DNA from: Pycnopodia helianthoides
Taxonomy: Eukaryota > Echinodermata > Asteroidea > Forcipulatida > Asteriidae
Length of the DNA: 64,000 bases
Assembly (NCBI GenBank): GCA_032158295.1
Contig: CM063259.1
Location: forward strand, 15,933,064 to 15,997,063
Direction: 5' to 3'
Shown in pieces: positions 45,601 to 59,480 of the stretch; position 1 is the stretch's first letter; each line of letters starts with the position of its first letter. The position numbers were made by a program, and so were the translations under genes. The notes beneath the pieces were generated by a model. The model did not search any database and was not told the DNA's origin. It saw only the letters and a list, made by a program, of their open reading frames with translations.

Positions 45601-46556
45601 AAGTTACTATTAATTATATCTGTATTATTTCATATCTACGTACATAATTACAATTCATATTCCCTCGTCTTGAACAATTTTGTACACAGAGATTCGGCTT
45701 TTATGATATGTATTCTATGTATTATCATCTACTATAATTATTGCATTGGTTTACACCGCTAGACTCACCACTTTATCCCGAAAGGAACTTAACACTCACG
45801 ATGTCATCTTCTTCTGAATAAACCATCTTAAAAGGCTTCCTCCCGAACCTCTTGGTTCATTGAAATGATATCCGTAGTGAGAAAGTAATAAAAAAAATAA
45901 TAATAATAAAAAGACCAACGTGCGTAAAGATCGTCTCGACTTTCACTGCACCTGTTTCATTGCTTTTAACTAATTTCATGAGTACTAATTAGGCTGATAA
46001 TTGCATATCGGCAAATGAGAGTGTGGCCTGGTATTTTGTGTTTGATTTCTTAAAACCGCTGGATTTTTTTTTAAATCTTATAAGTTGTCATGATGGTATA
46101 GCTCAGACCGTTTTATTGGCACAGTGACTCCGTTTCCAGACATAATTACCAAAATGTCACATGCAAACAATAACAAGTTATAAGTTACATGAAGGCAATT
46201 ACTATAATTTTGTCATGTTCGTGCAATCAATGTTTTCAAATGTTTATAAGCCACTTAATTTTTGATGATATAAATTTTGTATCTTACTTGCTCTTTTCAT
46301 TTTTTGCTAAAGAACTTTCTTTAAAAAAAAAAACACTTTTTAGTTAGCAACGCAACGAACAACAATAAATCAGTCAATTTTTAACTACACGTCGTCAACG
46401 GTTTATTTGCGGTGCTTCATGGTTGTGATAACCCTGCACCGGGCACTCTTCACTCTGTGAACGCTGCGTCTTGCCGCCCCACGCGCAAGCGCAGAATCTT
46501 TGAGCTTCTTTAAGAAATATTGCGCCCGTTATGTCTGCGATAATATCAAGGCAGCG

Positions 46557-46570
46557 GTTGTCACGGCAAC
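46557..46570 (+). promoter_or_regulatory. RFX X-box upstream of the receptor guanylate cyclase
   Basis: GTTGTCACGGCAAC fits the imperfect-palindrome X-box bound by RFX factors (GTNRYC-N-RGYAAC type). It lies 500 bases upstream of the cyclase start codon, in a CpG-richer stretch (46,430-46,760) that may be the promoter. RFX sites commonly drive ciliary genes, and many receptor guanylate cyclases act in cilia or flagella; the link here is inference. Confidence 0.5.
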
Positions 46571-47069
46571 GGAACCAATCGCTTCCTGACACTCTGGGAG
46601 CTGCGAATGCCGAGCGTTGTTTTCTTAAACAGACATGGAGATTGTCTGCTTCTCGAGTCTTTCCCGCGCTTTTATCTGTGACTGTCGAATTGTGCGAGAG
46701 TCATTATCTACGTTAGCCAGCGTTAAAACGCCGCAGATTCACGGCGTGTCAGAATGTCAACTTTCATCGGTCATTATTGTCCTCAGAAATAACTGAGTGC
46801 GCCTTATACAGACCGCTCGATTGACTTCGAGACGTTTGCATTCAAAAGACGATAATGTCCACCTACCAAAAGAAAAGTGTTACGGTTGAACCGGCAATGA
46901 TCACCAAATTTGTTAGTTTTGCAAGCACTTGTCCGAGCTCGTACTGCGCAGTGTGCAACTTGCGTTGTTTAATTTTCTAGGACAAGACGGTGAATTTGCT
47001 TGATGCAGCTTTAAAGTATAACCGACTCGATTCCAAAGTTTCTCAGATGAGTTTGGGACTTGTATCCAG

Positions 47070-47730
47070 ATGTTTCAGACGCTACGGTTTGTGCTTTTGT
47101 CGCATCTACTGAGCACAGCCAGCACTGTGATGAACACGTTTAACATTGAGGTACTGTCACCTATAAACTGCTCTTCCATCTACTCCAGCGGGTCGGCTGA
47201 GGTGGCGGCACGACTAGCAGTAAGTAGCGTTAATGAGGAGTTCGGGTTGCTACCCTCTGGTACCGTCTTAGCTCTGCGTGTACACGAGGTAGAGTGCTCC
47301 CCACAAAAGGAGCTTATTTCATTCGCCGACTTGGCACAGGAGCGCGACTCGGACGCCGTCCTCGGGCCGGTTCACTGGGGGACTTGCGACCCGGCCGCCC
47401 GGCTCGCAGCGGCCCTCGACCTACCCGTCACGTCGTGGTCTTGCACGGACACCAAACTCTCCGACCGTACTCTCTTCCCTACGTTCGCCCGTATGTCCGT
47501 CAGAGATGCCGACGTTGCAGACGCGCTGCGTGATCTCCTCCTGCACTTTAAATGGAAACATGCTGCGATCGTCGCGAGGGATAATCTGCAGTGGACTGTG
47601 TTGGCCAAGGAGGTCGAGTTGTCCCTCCTTGCGGGAGGATTATCCGTCCCGCTTTCACTCAGAGTAAGCGAGGGTGCGTCGCAGAGTGAACTTAAAAACG
47701 AGTTGCAACACATTTCTTCACCCGTAAAAG
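47070..47730 (+). CDS. Receptor guanylate cyclase, first coding exon (ANF-receptor ectodomain)
   Basis: Begins at ATG 47070 and leaves at donor GTAAAAG/GTAAAG (phase 1), 220 residues. Residues 1-20 (LRFVLLSHLLSTAS core) are a signal peptide. The rest looks like the periplasmic-binding-type ligand domain of membrane guanylate cyclases: ARLAVSSVNEEFGLLPSGT, then LGPVHWGTCDPAARLAAALD, LPVTSWSCTD, LFPTFARMSVRD and LLLHFKWKHAAIVARDN, which match the ANF_receptor pattern. The GPV...C...W-x-C arrangement recalls retinal-type cyclases (GUCY2D/2F), but fish, insect and echinoderm egg-peptide receptors are alternatives. The enzyme would convert GTP to cGMP through an intracellular kinase-like plus cyclase region, none of which is found downstream in the window. 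Open reading continues to 47996 past the donor but looks intronic (A-rich, low similarity). Confidence 0.75.
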
Positions 47731-49495
47731 GTAAAGTAAAATTATGCTTACTGTTAAAAATGCTTCTTTTCATTCTCTTTAAATCCTCACCTAAGTTTGT
47801 TTATAGTTGGAAACAAACAAAAATAAAAATTCAAGATCAAGATCTCAACATTAAACCATGTTGTGAACATTACGTTTTGGTGACTTATCCGAAAGAACAA
47901 CGTCTAAAGGTAAAATTTATTGTTACTTCGTCTCTTGCCTTCCAAGACAATAACATAATGTTTCCCGACCTAAACATAATCATGCCACGACGATGAAATC
48001 TCAAGTGGGATTGGTTCTCTGGACATTAAAATGCATGTCAAATTCAGTCTGCATTATCGATGGGAAGCAAAATACAACACTATATAGGACATCTAGGGAA
48101 ACCAGGCATGCATTCATAGCTGATCTGAGTGCCTTTCAAAGAGACAAAGGGGAAACACAACAAAGGATGTCATTACTTAGGCAAACAAAAGAGAACATCT
48201 ATCCACAAATATCACCGGCGAAGAAAACTCTTGATAATGCGATAGAAAAGGTATAATGCTGGTCTTGAGAAACTACCAAACCCATTTAAAATTGGGTTTA
48301 ACGATGCATGATCCCTACAAACATCAAGTCAAAAATCTTGATTTCATTCTGTTTCTAAATGATAATAAGAAGGTTGCTCATTTGAAGACAGCTGTTTTTG
48401 CGGTGAAACTACGCTGATTTTTTTAGTGGGAAACAAGGAGTGTCTTTTTGGGGGGATGCTAATTTTGGCCAATTAAAACCGTATTTTGCGTCTGCGTTTC
48501 TTCTTCAACAAGATCCATACCCACGCGATGACTGTTTTGCCCTTTGGCAACGCTCTTGTTAAGCCGATTACTATTTTTTTTAAATGATATATGACGTGGG
48601 GTAAAACAAGTTACATTCTCTGCGTTTCAACTGAAAAACTAAGTTTAAAACATTAAACATTAAAATAAAATATTATAAACTTAATAAAAAACTTTACAAA
48701 TGTAAAATAATTATTATTTTTTAATTTTTTTGGGGGGCACAGACATCAATCAACATAATGCGATGTGTAAAAGAACGGCTTCATAATTATGGTCAAACAA
48801 ATTTAACAAAAGCTAGGTGTAATAAGTTGAAACAAAACTCATTATTATAGCAGAAGTAAAACTATAAAGCGTTAACTTCAACCGATATTAAACACTTGGA
48901 TATTGACGATAGTCCGGGATCTGTAGTTATTGCTTTGTCTAAATTCAGCCAAAGTTGAACTAAAAGTCATGAAACTTTGATCCAATATTGCTTTTAGACA
49001 GCCGGGTGCTACCTGCATGCTTCCCGACCTCCTTCCGTTAAACAAGGATGATAACCGTTATTAGCAACTATTGGATCAAGAATAACGCCATGTAGTCTTA
49101 TTTTTGTTTCTTAAGGCGGTCTAAGAAAAATAATATTCCTTAATAGGATGACGTGTGTTACGATTATTAACAGTGGGGGGTTCTGATATCGAGGTTTGTG
49201 GAGTAACACAAAACATCATTATAAAACAAGTTTAGCACCGACGGGGCAAAATACATCAGTCAAACTTCCAAGAATCTATAAATAATGTCTTTTTGGAAGA
49301 GTAAATTTATACATTGTTGTGATCCTTTTTTCATTGGCTATTTTATTGATGACGTTGGAACTATTTCTGATTCGATTGAAAAGGTTTCTCTGCAGTTGCG
49401 GAGTTGCACTTAGTATGAAATAATCGGTTAGATGTGTAGACTGAAACTAGGCCTATAAGCATTATGTTGTCTTCGCGACAAACACCAACTCTATA

Positions 49496-49714
<219 letters not shown>

Positions 49715-52324
49715 AGTTGTTTCTCTTGAATTTCTCTTTCTCTTTTGTCTCCACCCCATCTTTATCATCGCCATTGAGTGGCCTCTGGTTTTGTTTTTCA
49801 AGTAAATAAAATGGGGTAATACTCTTGGTAATTAACTTTCTTTCAGTTTCGTCCTACGTTCTGCAACACGTTTCCAATTACTTCCCTCCATGTTACCCGT
49901 ACACTGTCGCAGATTACCAGCATCCCTCAATAGTTGTGTTCCTCTTGAGGTTCTCCCCCCCCCCCCACCCCACCCCACCCCTCCCGTCTTCACTGCCCTT
50001 GAGTTGCCTCTTTGGGTTTGTTTAAGAGGGGACTTAAAACAAAACCACCATAAAGGACGAACAATATTAAGACAAAAAAACAACAGTTAAATGGCCAAGA
50101 ATGGTACCCTGGGGAACCCCTACCCTTAGTCTGGTGCACGACTTACGCCAAAAACCAACCCGTAATTCCCACTCATCCTCTTACTTTCACAAACATTAAC
50201 TTTGTAAATCGTTAAGTCGACCCCCGCTATTATTTTTAGCTGTCTTAGTAAAGACAACACGTATACGAGGTAAACGACACGGCTAAATTGTTTCTCTAAT
50301 TTTATATCCTCCCGTCCATCACAATTGTTTCTTTCCCTGAGGTGTTATTTTGTATACAATGTCAGGATGTGGATGTCAAAATCTGACAATGGGGATTCGT
50401 TCCCGATCAAGAAGAAACCGCCAGTCAAAATAAACCACACAACAAAACACACGGTGAATGATATAGAATGGGAATAAAAATAGCAACGGAGGTCACTGGC
50501 GGAATGATAACAAACAAAGACTGACATTTGATTTGAAATTCACCGGCAACATTAACATTTTAGGCCTATGTTACATCCCGGTGCTCTCCACAGCTCTTAG
50601 CTTTTCTCTATTGCCCTACGTAATTGACATTTATTTCTTGTCGGGGCTTTCTGGCCTAGAAATACTATAGATAAAATCTTAATTGTACAATAAAAACAGG
50701 TCGTATGAAATGAGCGGTCAGCTTTTCTTAATCTTGTTTACACAGACCATCTAATGGAAATAGAGGTAATAGCCGTGTATGAAGTTGCCGCCATAGTTGT
50801 CTGGAATCCTGTGTGTAATAACGATAATAAGTACTGGGTCTTATTACACCAAAATGGGAACAGACTGGTTGTCCCTGGTTTATTTGAATGGAGGGATTTA
50901 ATGTCCATAGTGGCAAAAACAAAATCATGGTAAAACAATATTGTCTGCCCTAGTTTTAAAATAATGCTCTTTGTGTTCTTTTGTCTTCGCCCATTGCCGA
51001 TGTTTGTGAAAATATAGATTTAACGAAATAACAAACAATACGATGGCGTTGTGATGAAAACCTTCAGTGTTTACTTAAATTGAGAGGTATCGCGTATGAT
51101 TTGATTGATTGATTGACTGATTGGTTGATTGGTTAATTTATTTGTTTGTTTATTTGCGTAAACGATTTGTGGAGGGATTAGACTTTTTCCTTTTTCGCTT
51201 TGAACCATTTTTGAGCAGAAAGACGGAGGTTCAATTCCCACGGTAAATGTCCTCTGATTTTCCTGCAGAACTAGAAAAGTTCCTACAGGTTTAAAGTTCG
51301 TTTGTAGGGTAGTAGAATTTTTATTAAATCGTTCGTTTATCCAAAACTGTGTCTAGCATCCAATTTACTATTTCACCAACAAGGGAACAGGAACAAGAAG
51401 AATCACCAGACTACTAGGCAATAATGTCAGCCTAAAAGAAAAGAAACCATTTTAGCAAGGAAGGTTAGTTTTCCGTGTCCGTGACAACCAAGAAAAGCAC
51501 CAAATCAAGCCAAACCTACCCGTATTTTAAGTGTCCGTGTTTCGATGTTAATTCGCCCTTTGTGTGATCAAAAATCCGTCAGTTTTAACAAAAAAGGAGA
51601 GACGTTTAATAGATGAGATAAACTATGTACGTCAGATGCAATCAGAAACACACAATGTGGAATTCTTGCCCTTTTTCCTCTTTTCTTTTCATAATGTAAA
51701 GTCCAACCTTACTAGATGCTTAATCGTCCGTTGCATTGATTTCAAAGCGCGCAATCAGCTGTTATCTATTTGCAGCGACATTACTTTGTCCGAAGGCAAT
51801 TTACGCTGAATTTGGAAGGCATCTCGTGCAGTCGGCTTCACTACTCAATGAAGGCAGTCCTTGCTCCGTATAGGAAGCAATGAGATCGGTGGCTTTTCGC
51901 TTTTCATTCCAAGACGAAATTTAATAGTCAAATCGGGGTCGCTTTGTATTGTTATATCACTTTGAAGGTAGAGTCGGCGGCTAGACCTAGTTTGGCTTAA
52001 TTTATTCGAATTAAATCATGATTTTTAGCTTCGGCTTGGCTCTATCATTCTAATTCGTAGGCAATTTTGAGATACTAAGGTTTCGTTTCAGTGTGGTGCA
52101 AAGCCAATGGGGTGAGTCAAAGGCCCAACCCAGAGGCCTGCAGTCTCTGATCTTGCGGGTTTCTACTGTAGATTGATGCTTTAATCCAAGCTATAACTCG
52201 GGTTATACTGTAGTCAGACCCCTCACTTTCCATTTCAGTGGCAGGCAGGACACCAGACAGGGCACCAGACAGTCCCCAACGAACCTCGTTCTCACCGCTC
52301 ACCAGCTGTTTCTGTTATACACTA

Positions 52325-52492
52325 TTAACTTTGGGTCAATATGACCCTGACTCTGTGTCAAACCAACGCAGAGTCAAAGTAAAAAAAAAAAAAAAAATCC
52401 CATTTTTAAACCATCCGGGTCAGCCTTACCCAGAAGTGGGTCAAGACACTTGAGACACAGATTCCGGGTCAGTTTAGACCCGGAAGATTTGA
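52325..52492. repeat. TGACCC/GGGTCA family repeat
   Basis: TTTGGGTCAATATGACCCTG, TCCGGGTCAGCCTTACCCAG and TTCCGGGTCAGTTTAGACCC, split by a poly-A run. Confidence 0.5.
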
Positions 52493-52677
52493 GATTGTAG
52501 CCATGCAAGTTATGGAGCGTGGACAAAATGGTATGTAGAGGAATATGTTGTCTTGTGAATGAGACATGTTTTGTTCTGTAAGCACCCCCCCCCCCCAAAA
52601 AAAAGCACAACCTCCTGATCCATGGGTTTCCAAACAAACGCAGTCAAATCAATTTATGTCGGGGTCAAACCCTTACA

Positions 52678-52920
52678 CCCGTCTATAAACCTTTTATTGC
52701 AACATCACAGCCCAAGTTTTTGCCAACCAAGGTTGGAAAACTATGGAAAGCCATAAATGCAAAGCAAAAACGGATAGCCACAGTTTGTACCAATGTCACA
52801 CGAACATTCAACATTACTGCTGAATTTGTTGGAAACAAAGCAAACACGATTGAATGTTTTACGAGCATTCGGCCGTCCATGCCGAACCAGCGCGGTTTGT
52901 TATCAACTATAGAAGGGTAT
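52678..52920. mobile_element. AGACCTTTC-ended MITE
   Basis: CGTCTATAAACCTTTTATTG, CCAAGGTTGGAAAACTATGG and GGCCGTCCATGCCGAACCAG, ending in AACTATAGAAGG. Same family as at 29.2 and 32.6 kb. Confidence 0.5.
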
Positions 52921-53859
52921 ATTCTTATGTTCATGAACGTGCTTTACACGCAACTTCAAGTAGCCGTGATGTGACAAATAGGGGAGGTTAAAGTCCAATA
53001 CAAATCGATATCTCCTTATCACGATTGATTGCATTGCCATTGATCGGGGGGTCTCTTCGTGTAAACGTTTGCTTAAACCTCACGACTGTCGCAAACACAC
53101 CCACTTGTGGTATTCAGCTTTTTATACAGTACAGAAAGATAGCACAAAGTAGGGTCACAGGTTGGTTTACTCTCCAAAAAATAATGACCTTAAATACATA
53201 AGTAACAAGCACTCCAGTTGTTGATTTAAACTATTTTGAGAAAGGATTCCCTTTGAAGTTTTATTATTATATGTTTTTGTATGTACACATAATTTTGTGT
53301 GAAATTTTTCTCTCAGAGTATCTGTGTTTCTCTGTGGTATACATTGGTCTGATGGGTATACCTTAATGAAGAAATTCACAATGAACAATTAACGAAGGGA
53401 AGAAGAATATTCAAATGGCTAGATAATTTGTTTGAGACGCTGTTCGCATACTAATTATTCTATACACAGGGATGTTCTTTTAAAGTATCCATAACTTATC
53501 GGAGGTATAAACAATTAGCCCAACATTGAGGAGTAAAAAAAACAATGCAGATAAACAGAGGGACTTAAAAAGAGATGTAAAGCATAGAAACATTGCTGAG
53601 ATTTATCATTTCATTAACAATTGAGTAAGGTGCTTCATTATGTCATCTCGTTCTAACAGTTTTGTTCATTTCCAATTACCGTCGCAGATTGAAAACGAAT
53701 TGGTCATGGTTACGTTGTAAATCATGTTCTAATCGTGTTGAAATTGAGGGCAGCTCGTCAAGCGAAGTGACATTAAATTAACTTTTATTTAGCATCATGG
53801 GTGTCTGTTTCCCTTCAAAAAAACCACTGGGACAGTGCGTCACATTAATTTAGCCAGAG

Positions 53860-54235
53860 AATTAAATGTATAGCCTAAATCTAAATAGAGTCCTGGTCTA
53901 ATTGTAAGACGACCCTGTATCTTAACAGAGTATAGACCGGGCTTAAACCCCGACAGTGTACGCAATTGCAGGTCCAAGCTAAAACAACCCTCCCCCTCTA
54001 CCTTAATTCTGAACCTGAAATGCAACCTAAATGTAGCCTGGTTTTGTAACTTAATAAAGCTCTGTCCTCAATAAAGCTCCGATCCTGTATCTAAAGCAAC
54101 CTCGACCCTGCACCCAAAAGTAGCCCGACCATGTACTTCATTATAGCCAGGTTCTGATTGTAACCACAACCTTGTACCTAAATGTACGTCGGGCCTACAT
54201 CATAACTCTAACTCTGTAACTATATTTGGCCCGGG
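53860..54235. repeat. Degenerate minisatellite, about 30-bp unit
   Basis: Variants of CCCTGTACCTAAATGTAGCC recur about ten times with drifting spacing (for example CCTGTATCTTAACAGAGTAT, CCTGTATCTAAAGCAACCTC, CTTGTACCTAAATGTACGTC). Confidence 0.5.
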
Positions 54236-55699
54236 AGATTTAAGCTTGGGCTGTGATTGGTGCCGCAAATGGAACTTCCTACATACCTTCAATCCCACGC
54301 TACAGAGAATACCATCATGTGGGACTATTGTTTTAGGGAGTAAACTAAATTTGATGCATAGAATCTAGTTTTCCAAGTTTTCATTAGATTCCTCCATCTC
54401 GTGATTGAAGAATATTATTATGCATTAGAAAATAACTATATGCCATATGAACGTTTCGGCTTATAGAAGCTCATTTCTCGTGATGTAATAATGACTTTTG
54501 TTTGTGAATCAGATCTTTATAGCTCCATAAATTAAGATGATTCACTCTTCGCGCTGATTGCTTTCTCAAGATTCAACCACGCTTTTGTTTTGATTGTTGG
54601 GTAGGCGTTTGGGTGTTTTCTTGGTTCTTTTTTTGAAGCATTTAATGTTTCTCTCCCCCAGAGACTATAAGCAAAGCGATGCCACGATTATATAGCATTT
54701 TGTTGAAATCTGACACCATAAATATGCAGATTGTTTTGATCGAATCTCACTAACCCAAGCAGCCCTAAGGTGAGGATGTAATTTGTCAAGTTTGACGCAC
54801 CTCAAAGAGAAAAATATACTTGTCTACCCCGACTGACCTTAACGTTGTGGATATTTGTATAATTTTTTTCTTCTCCAAATTTAGAAAAGCGACGTACAAA
54901 TATAAATCGCAGCTATAGAACGTCGTCCTTAGCCTTGCTGTGTTTAATTAACATCTACATGTTTTACTAAGACTCCGCGTCAAAAGTCAAGGGAAAAAAT
55001 TTCTCCGTCTCTTCACGAATGCCAATGTCAGACTGCGAAAACCCTCAGCCATTAACCCTTGTACAAACATGTTCTCGGCGGAAATTAATATTTGTACTTG
55101 TAAAATAAGCGAGTAATGTAATTGCCAACGTACACAAGAGCTTCTCTCCGGGGATGATGCGAGCCGTGAACAAGAATGAGATCCACAGCTGCGTCCAAAA
55201 TGCAAGTTAATGTCGACAAAATATATACACTAGTGCTGCATTCCCTGTAAAAAGAAAAGGTTAAAAATAAAATGCAATAACAAAAGGTTTATAAAGGGAA
55301 CGGAAAAAATGCACAAACGATTCGTAGAAGGGATCAAGTTTTATTTGAAGATTGTCGAGTGACGCAGTATTCAAATCCGTCTGGACGAGTATAAAAATGC
55401 TTCGGAGAACACTTTATCCGTCTCTTAAAATTACGTAAAATTACGTGCGTTTAACCTCTCAGTCAGCCTCTCCTGTGCCCCGTGTTCAGTTACGACACTG
55501 AAGCAGTCAAATCGAAAGTCAAACAATGGTATCTACTTGATTTATGTAAGTTCAGGATTTTCCAGAAGTCATTGTTTAATAGGGTTGAATTAAAAACTTA
55601 AAGGACGACACTTTCTAATCAATAATATGGAGCTGTAGTACTTAAAGTCATCAGGTTTTGACCATTGTCTTTGTCAAAGTAAGAACAGTAATATACCTT

Positions 55700-55830
55700 T
55701 CTATAGACCCCTTCCATTGGCCGCCATCTTTGATGAAAGGCGCATGCGTGAAAGGCTACCATTGGCTAAGAGTTGTGCGCAGGGCGTACACGCGTGCATG
55801 TTCCGATTGTGCAATCCATTTATTGTTGAT
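55700..55830. mobile_element. Related copy of the YY1-motif element
   Basis: CCATTGGCCGCCATCTTTGA, then CCATTGGCTAAGAGTTGTGC and GTACACGCGTGCATG, blocks that also occur at 19,730-19,830 and 18,340-18,370. Confidence 0.45.
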
Positions 55831-55870
55831 CATCAAACCGCATTGGATGGCACGGACGGCCGAAAGTTAG

Positions 55871-56115
55871 CAAAACATTAAGTAGTGTTAACAGATGTTA
55901 TGATCAAATTCAACAATTCTGCAAACTTTCATCCTATGATTTGTTGCTTTGTTTAATTTTTTTTATTTTTTTTTATATTTGTGTAACATTGCTACAACAT
56001 ATGGCAATCTGTTTTTGCTTTGCATTGATGACTTCCCATAATTTTCCAACCATGGTTGGCAAAAACTCGGAGTGTGACGTTGCAAAAGATAGACCTTTCT
56101 TCTGCAACGTCACAG
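55871..56115. mobile_element. AGACCTTTC-ended MITE, opposite orientation
   Basis: TTTGTGTAACATTGCTACAA, CCAACCATGGTTGGCAAAAA and AGATAGACCTTTCTTCTGCA are the complement of the other copies. Confidence 0.5.
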
Positions 56116-56659
56116 CCTAAAACAGATAGACACAGTTTAAACATGGCTGCCTAAATTCATAAATCCTATTGGATGTTGCTTTGTTGGGCTCTCAGTCTAA
56201 AACGTATTTGCTGTGCAGTTATCACAACCACTCTGTCAAAATGCAGTCTAACCATTCCCATCACATTATTATTGAGCTTTGGTCGTGACAATAATTTCGT
56301 CTTGCTAGAAGGTGATAGCTCTGCGCGAGTATCCAGCAGGCCCACATTCGATTATCTCGCGGGAGTGTGGCTTTTAGCAAACCATGCAGCCACAGTCTGA
56401 CTCCTGGGACAAACTGTTATCCGGGATGAAGGTCGCCCGGCCGTGATTGTCCATTTTCAGTTGAAATTGTATTACGATTTGAAGGACTACAATTGACTCA
56501 GTCAAATATGGAAACGAACTCGCGAAGATACGAAACGAGATAAAAAAGAAGAAAAACAAGAAGGGCAACATTATGCCTTTCCTCGTTATCGTGTAAAATG
56601 TGAAAATCATGACAGACACTGGGTTTTGTGGTATATTACATAACGGAAGGGTAAAACTC

Positions 56660-56875
56660 CCGAGTCAAAAATAACCCGAATTCCGGACCAAAGGTGACCT
56701 GACCATTTCACGAGTCAGCCTGACCAAAAACGTTTTTTTCAACTCTGATTCTGTGTCAGTTCGACCAATTTCGGGGTCATTTTGACACAGATTCCTGGTC
56801 AGACTGACCCAGAAATGGGTCAGACACCACTGTTGATCCGGGTCAGTTTCGACCCAGAAGTGTTTAGAGTTTACA
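56660..56875. repeat. TGACCC/GGGTCA family repeat
   Basis: TTCCTGGTCAGACTGACCCA, TTCGGGGTCATTTTGACACA and CCGGGTCAGTTTCGACCCAG. Followed at 56,893-56,920 by CCTAACCCTAACCCTT, a short telomere-like patch. Confidence 0.5.
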
Positions 56876-58043
56876 GATTTACGGTCCTTAGGGTTAAGGG
56901 TCCTAACCCTAACCCTTCTCGAGTTTTCGATAAACACACCGTCCAACCAACCTCCAGCAATGTCATCAACTGGGCTGCTTATGTTCTTGCGCTTGCTCAT
57001 AAAATGCGAGCTTCATTCGATCGTGGCAATGGTGACGGTCATCAAATGCTACTCTTTCTGTAACACTTTTTTATATGGATGTCATGTCATGATCTTTGAG
57101 ATTGAAGATGAACACTTACAGCTAAATGTTTTCGACAATATATTTTTGTTTAATACAAACCAACAGGTAATGTCCGTAGAAACGGTTGGGGGAGGGGTCC
57201 ACCCCGACCCATTTGAGTCTGTCCTCTTTCAGACGTTGTAGGGGCAGTGCATTTATTTAACCCTTTAAGATGAGGGCGTGTAACACTAAGTCATGGCACA
57301 TGTTATTTATTTCACTGTTTTCTCCAAAGTGCAAGGCCCTGGGGGAGTCAAAGACTGGACTATTCCACATATCTGAGAGGGGATCAGATCTTAGAATTTG
57401 TAGTTTTCATGAGTTGTTTTGGTTGGGGTTTTTAGGGACTGAACAATATTTTCCCTCGTATACTTCGTACACAAAACTGTACAGCAATACAGACCTATCC
57501 AGATGTACACCTTCTGATAAAGTGGAGACATCTGTCCTTTGTAGCAGGCTTCCAGATGTCTTGCTGACAGCCTGTGCTAGGTTGTGATGTTTCCAACACC
57601 CCTCCCCCACCAATCAAACTTTTTGGATTAATGGTGAGCCAGTAACAAGTGGAACATTCCTGCATTTGTATTATTCCTTGGGTTACTCCTTCACTTTTTG
57701 AAGCATGCCGGACTCTGCCTCGACGGGAGCGGCCAGAAGGCCGCGCGTCCAATTTGTGACAGAAAATAAAATTGCTCGTAACTAGTTTCTAAAGTAAAAA
57801 AAAAAAAAAAAAAAAACAAGCGGGAAACCTGTCTCACGCGGTCTGTACAAACGACATCGAATTTTATACAGGTAATTTTCTTTTCTTCAAGCAAGGTCGG
57901 TTTGAGTTGAGCTAGTTCTTGTGTATAATAAGTAGGGGTCCTTTTAATATGGTTCTGGTCAGCTTCGGTTGATCCCTTTTTCTTTTTTATCAGTGCTTTT
58001 TCTATATGCATTTGAAGAGGCCCTATCTCAACTTACGCTTCCT

Positions 58044-58388
58044 TTAAAGGCCCTGTACACTATTGGTAAGATCGAAAAACACAATGTTTACAGATTCACA
58101 CATACCTTACATGGTTTAAAGTAAGTAATGGTATAGAAAGGGTTCCTTAAAATATTTCTGCCTAAAATGCTATCGTTTTCTGAGAAACGAGTAAAACAAT
58201 AGTAATTATCGCGCGCGATAATTTGAAAAAACAGAAAACACATAAGATCTCTTTTCACTATTTTCTCGTGACCTCGATGACCAATTGAGCTCAAACTTTC
58301 ACAGGTTTGTTTGTTCATGCATATGTTGAATCACACAAAATGTGGACACTGATTTTGAGCTGTTACCAAAAGTGTACAATACCTTTAA
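58044..58388. mobile_element. TTAA-flanked MITE, complete
   Basis: Ends TTAAAGGCCCTGTACACTAT and AAGTGTACAATACCTTTAA, TTAA on both sides, with the internal block TTTTCACTATTTTCTCGTGA shared with the 15-kb copy. 345 bases, non-coding. Confidence 0.65.
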
Positions 58389-59179
58389 TCGTCATCTAGG
58401 GGCCTACCTTATTAAACAAAATTAAAACATTTCCTCCAGGCAATACTGTGGAAAGATATACATCATGATCCCTCATTTTGAACTCAAAATGTGAAATCCA
58501 AACTACCCTGGGCTAGTTAAACTTTTTCACTAAGCAATTAATTAAATAACCCCATCTCGTTTATAAATTGATTTCAGATTTATGACTTTCAATTATATAG
58601 ACAATAGTTTACCGGACTTACCCGGGCATTATTACAAAACAAAAACGACCACTCCCAAAGTGGAAATATCTCCCTCTCAAAATTGTTCGAGAATAAAAGC
58701 CAGAAAACCTTGACGAGAATTCAGTGTTTGCCTCTTCCCTCCTCTGTCCTACAGAAGCGACATCTTGAAGTGCATGTTCATTGTTAACATAAATTATCTG
58801 CACTTTCTATTGGCAAGGATGGAATTGATTAAGGAAGGCAAATTGAGAGGACAACAATCCAACACAATTGACGCCGATTTGATTCGGCAGGCATTTCAAA
58901 CGGATTTATACGTAAAAACCTAAAGGAAGAAAGAGAGAGGGTATTGTCAGACATTTGTAGTATTTTTTCCTTTCAACTTTAATTTCACCTAATGATGCCT
59001 TTCAAAACCTTCTAAATTAACAGTTGATCAACCATATAACGCATGCTTCATTCAGTGTGCATTAAATTTGATATCCTTGAAGGGTCTGAAATTGGAAATG
59101 GTATTCCTGTAAAGGAACATGACCGAAAACGAATCGCCCCGACTTCAGTCCCACGAGCCTCAAAAACTGTTCCCTCGGT

Positions 59180-59480
59180 ATTTTGATACACACAAGTGAA
59201 ACAACAACGACTCCCTTTACTACAACAATGACGACGACATCACTAACCACAACAACAAAAAACGACGACAGCATCAGAACAATAACAACAAAAACAACAG
59301 CAAAATGTGGACGACAAAACTGGCGACGACGACATCAACTGGCAACAACGCAAATGACAAAGAAACAAAAATGCCGATGGCGATGGTGACGACGACATGA
59401 AGAGAGACTACGACGTCGACAACAAGAAACAACACTAACGACAACGACGGAGACAACATTAACAGCAACTCTATAACCAC
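59180..59480. repeat. AAC/GAC trinucleotide-rich tract
   Basis: Mixed ACAACG, ACGACG and AACAAC units over 300 bases; Thr-rich frames are artefacts. Confidence 0.8.

Larger units (their letters stand above)
41330..46380. other. Non-coding or unresolved 3' part of the SWIM/YqaJ gene
   Basis: If the SWIM/YqaJ gene is complete its remaining exons should be here on the plus strand, but I recognise none. The stretch holds a MITE, a LINE 3' end, a TTTCGTT repeat and compound microsatellites. Frames at 43,553-43,894 (plus) and 44,697-45,110 (minus) have no recognised domain. Confidence 0.5.
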
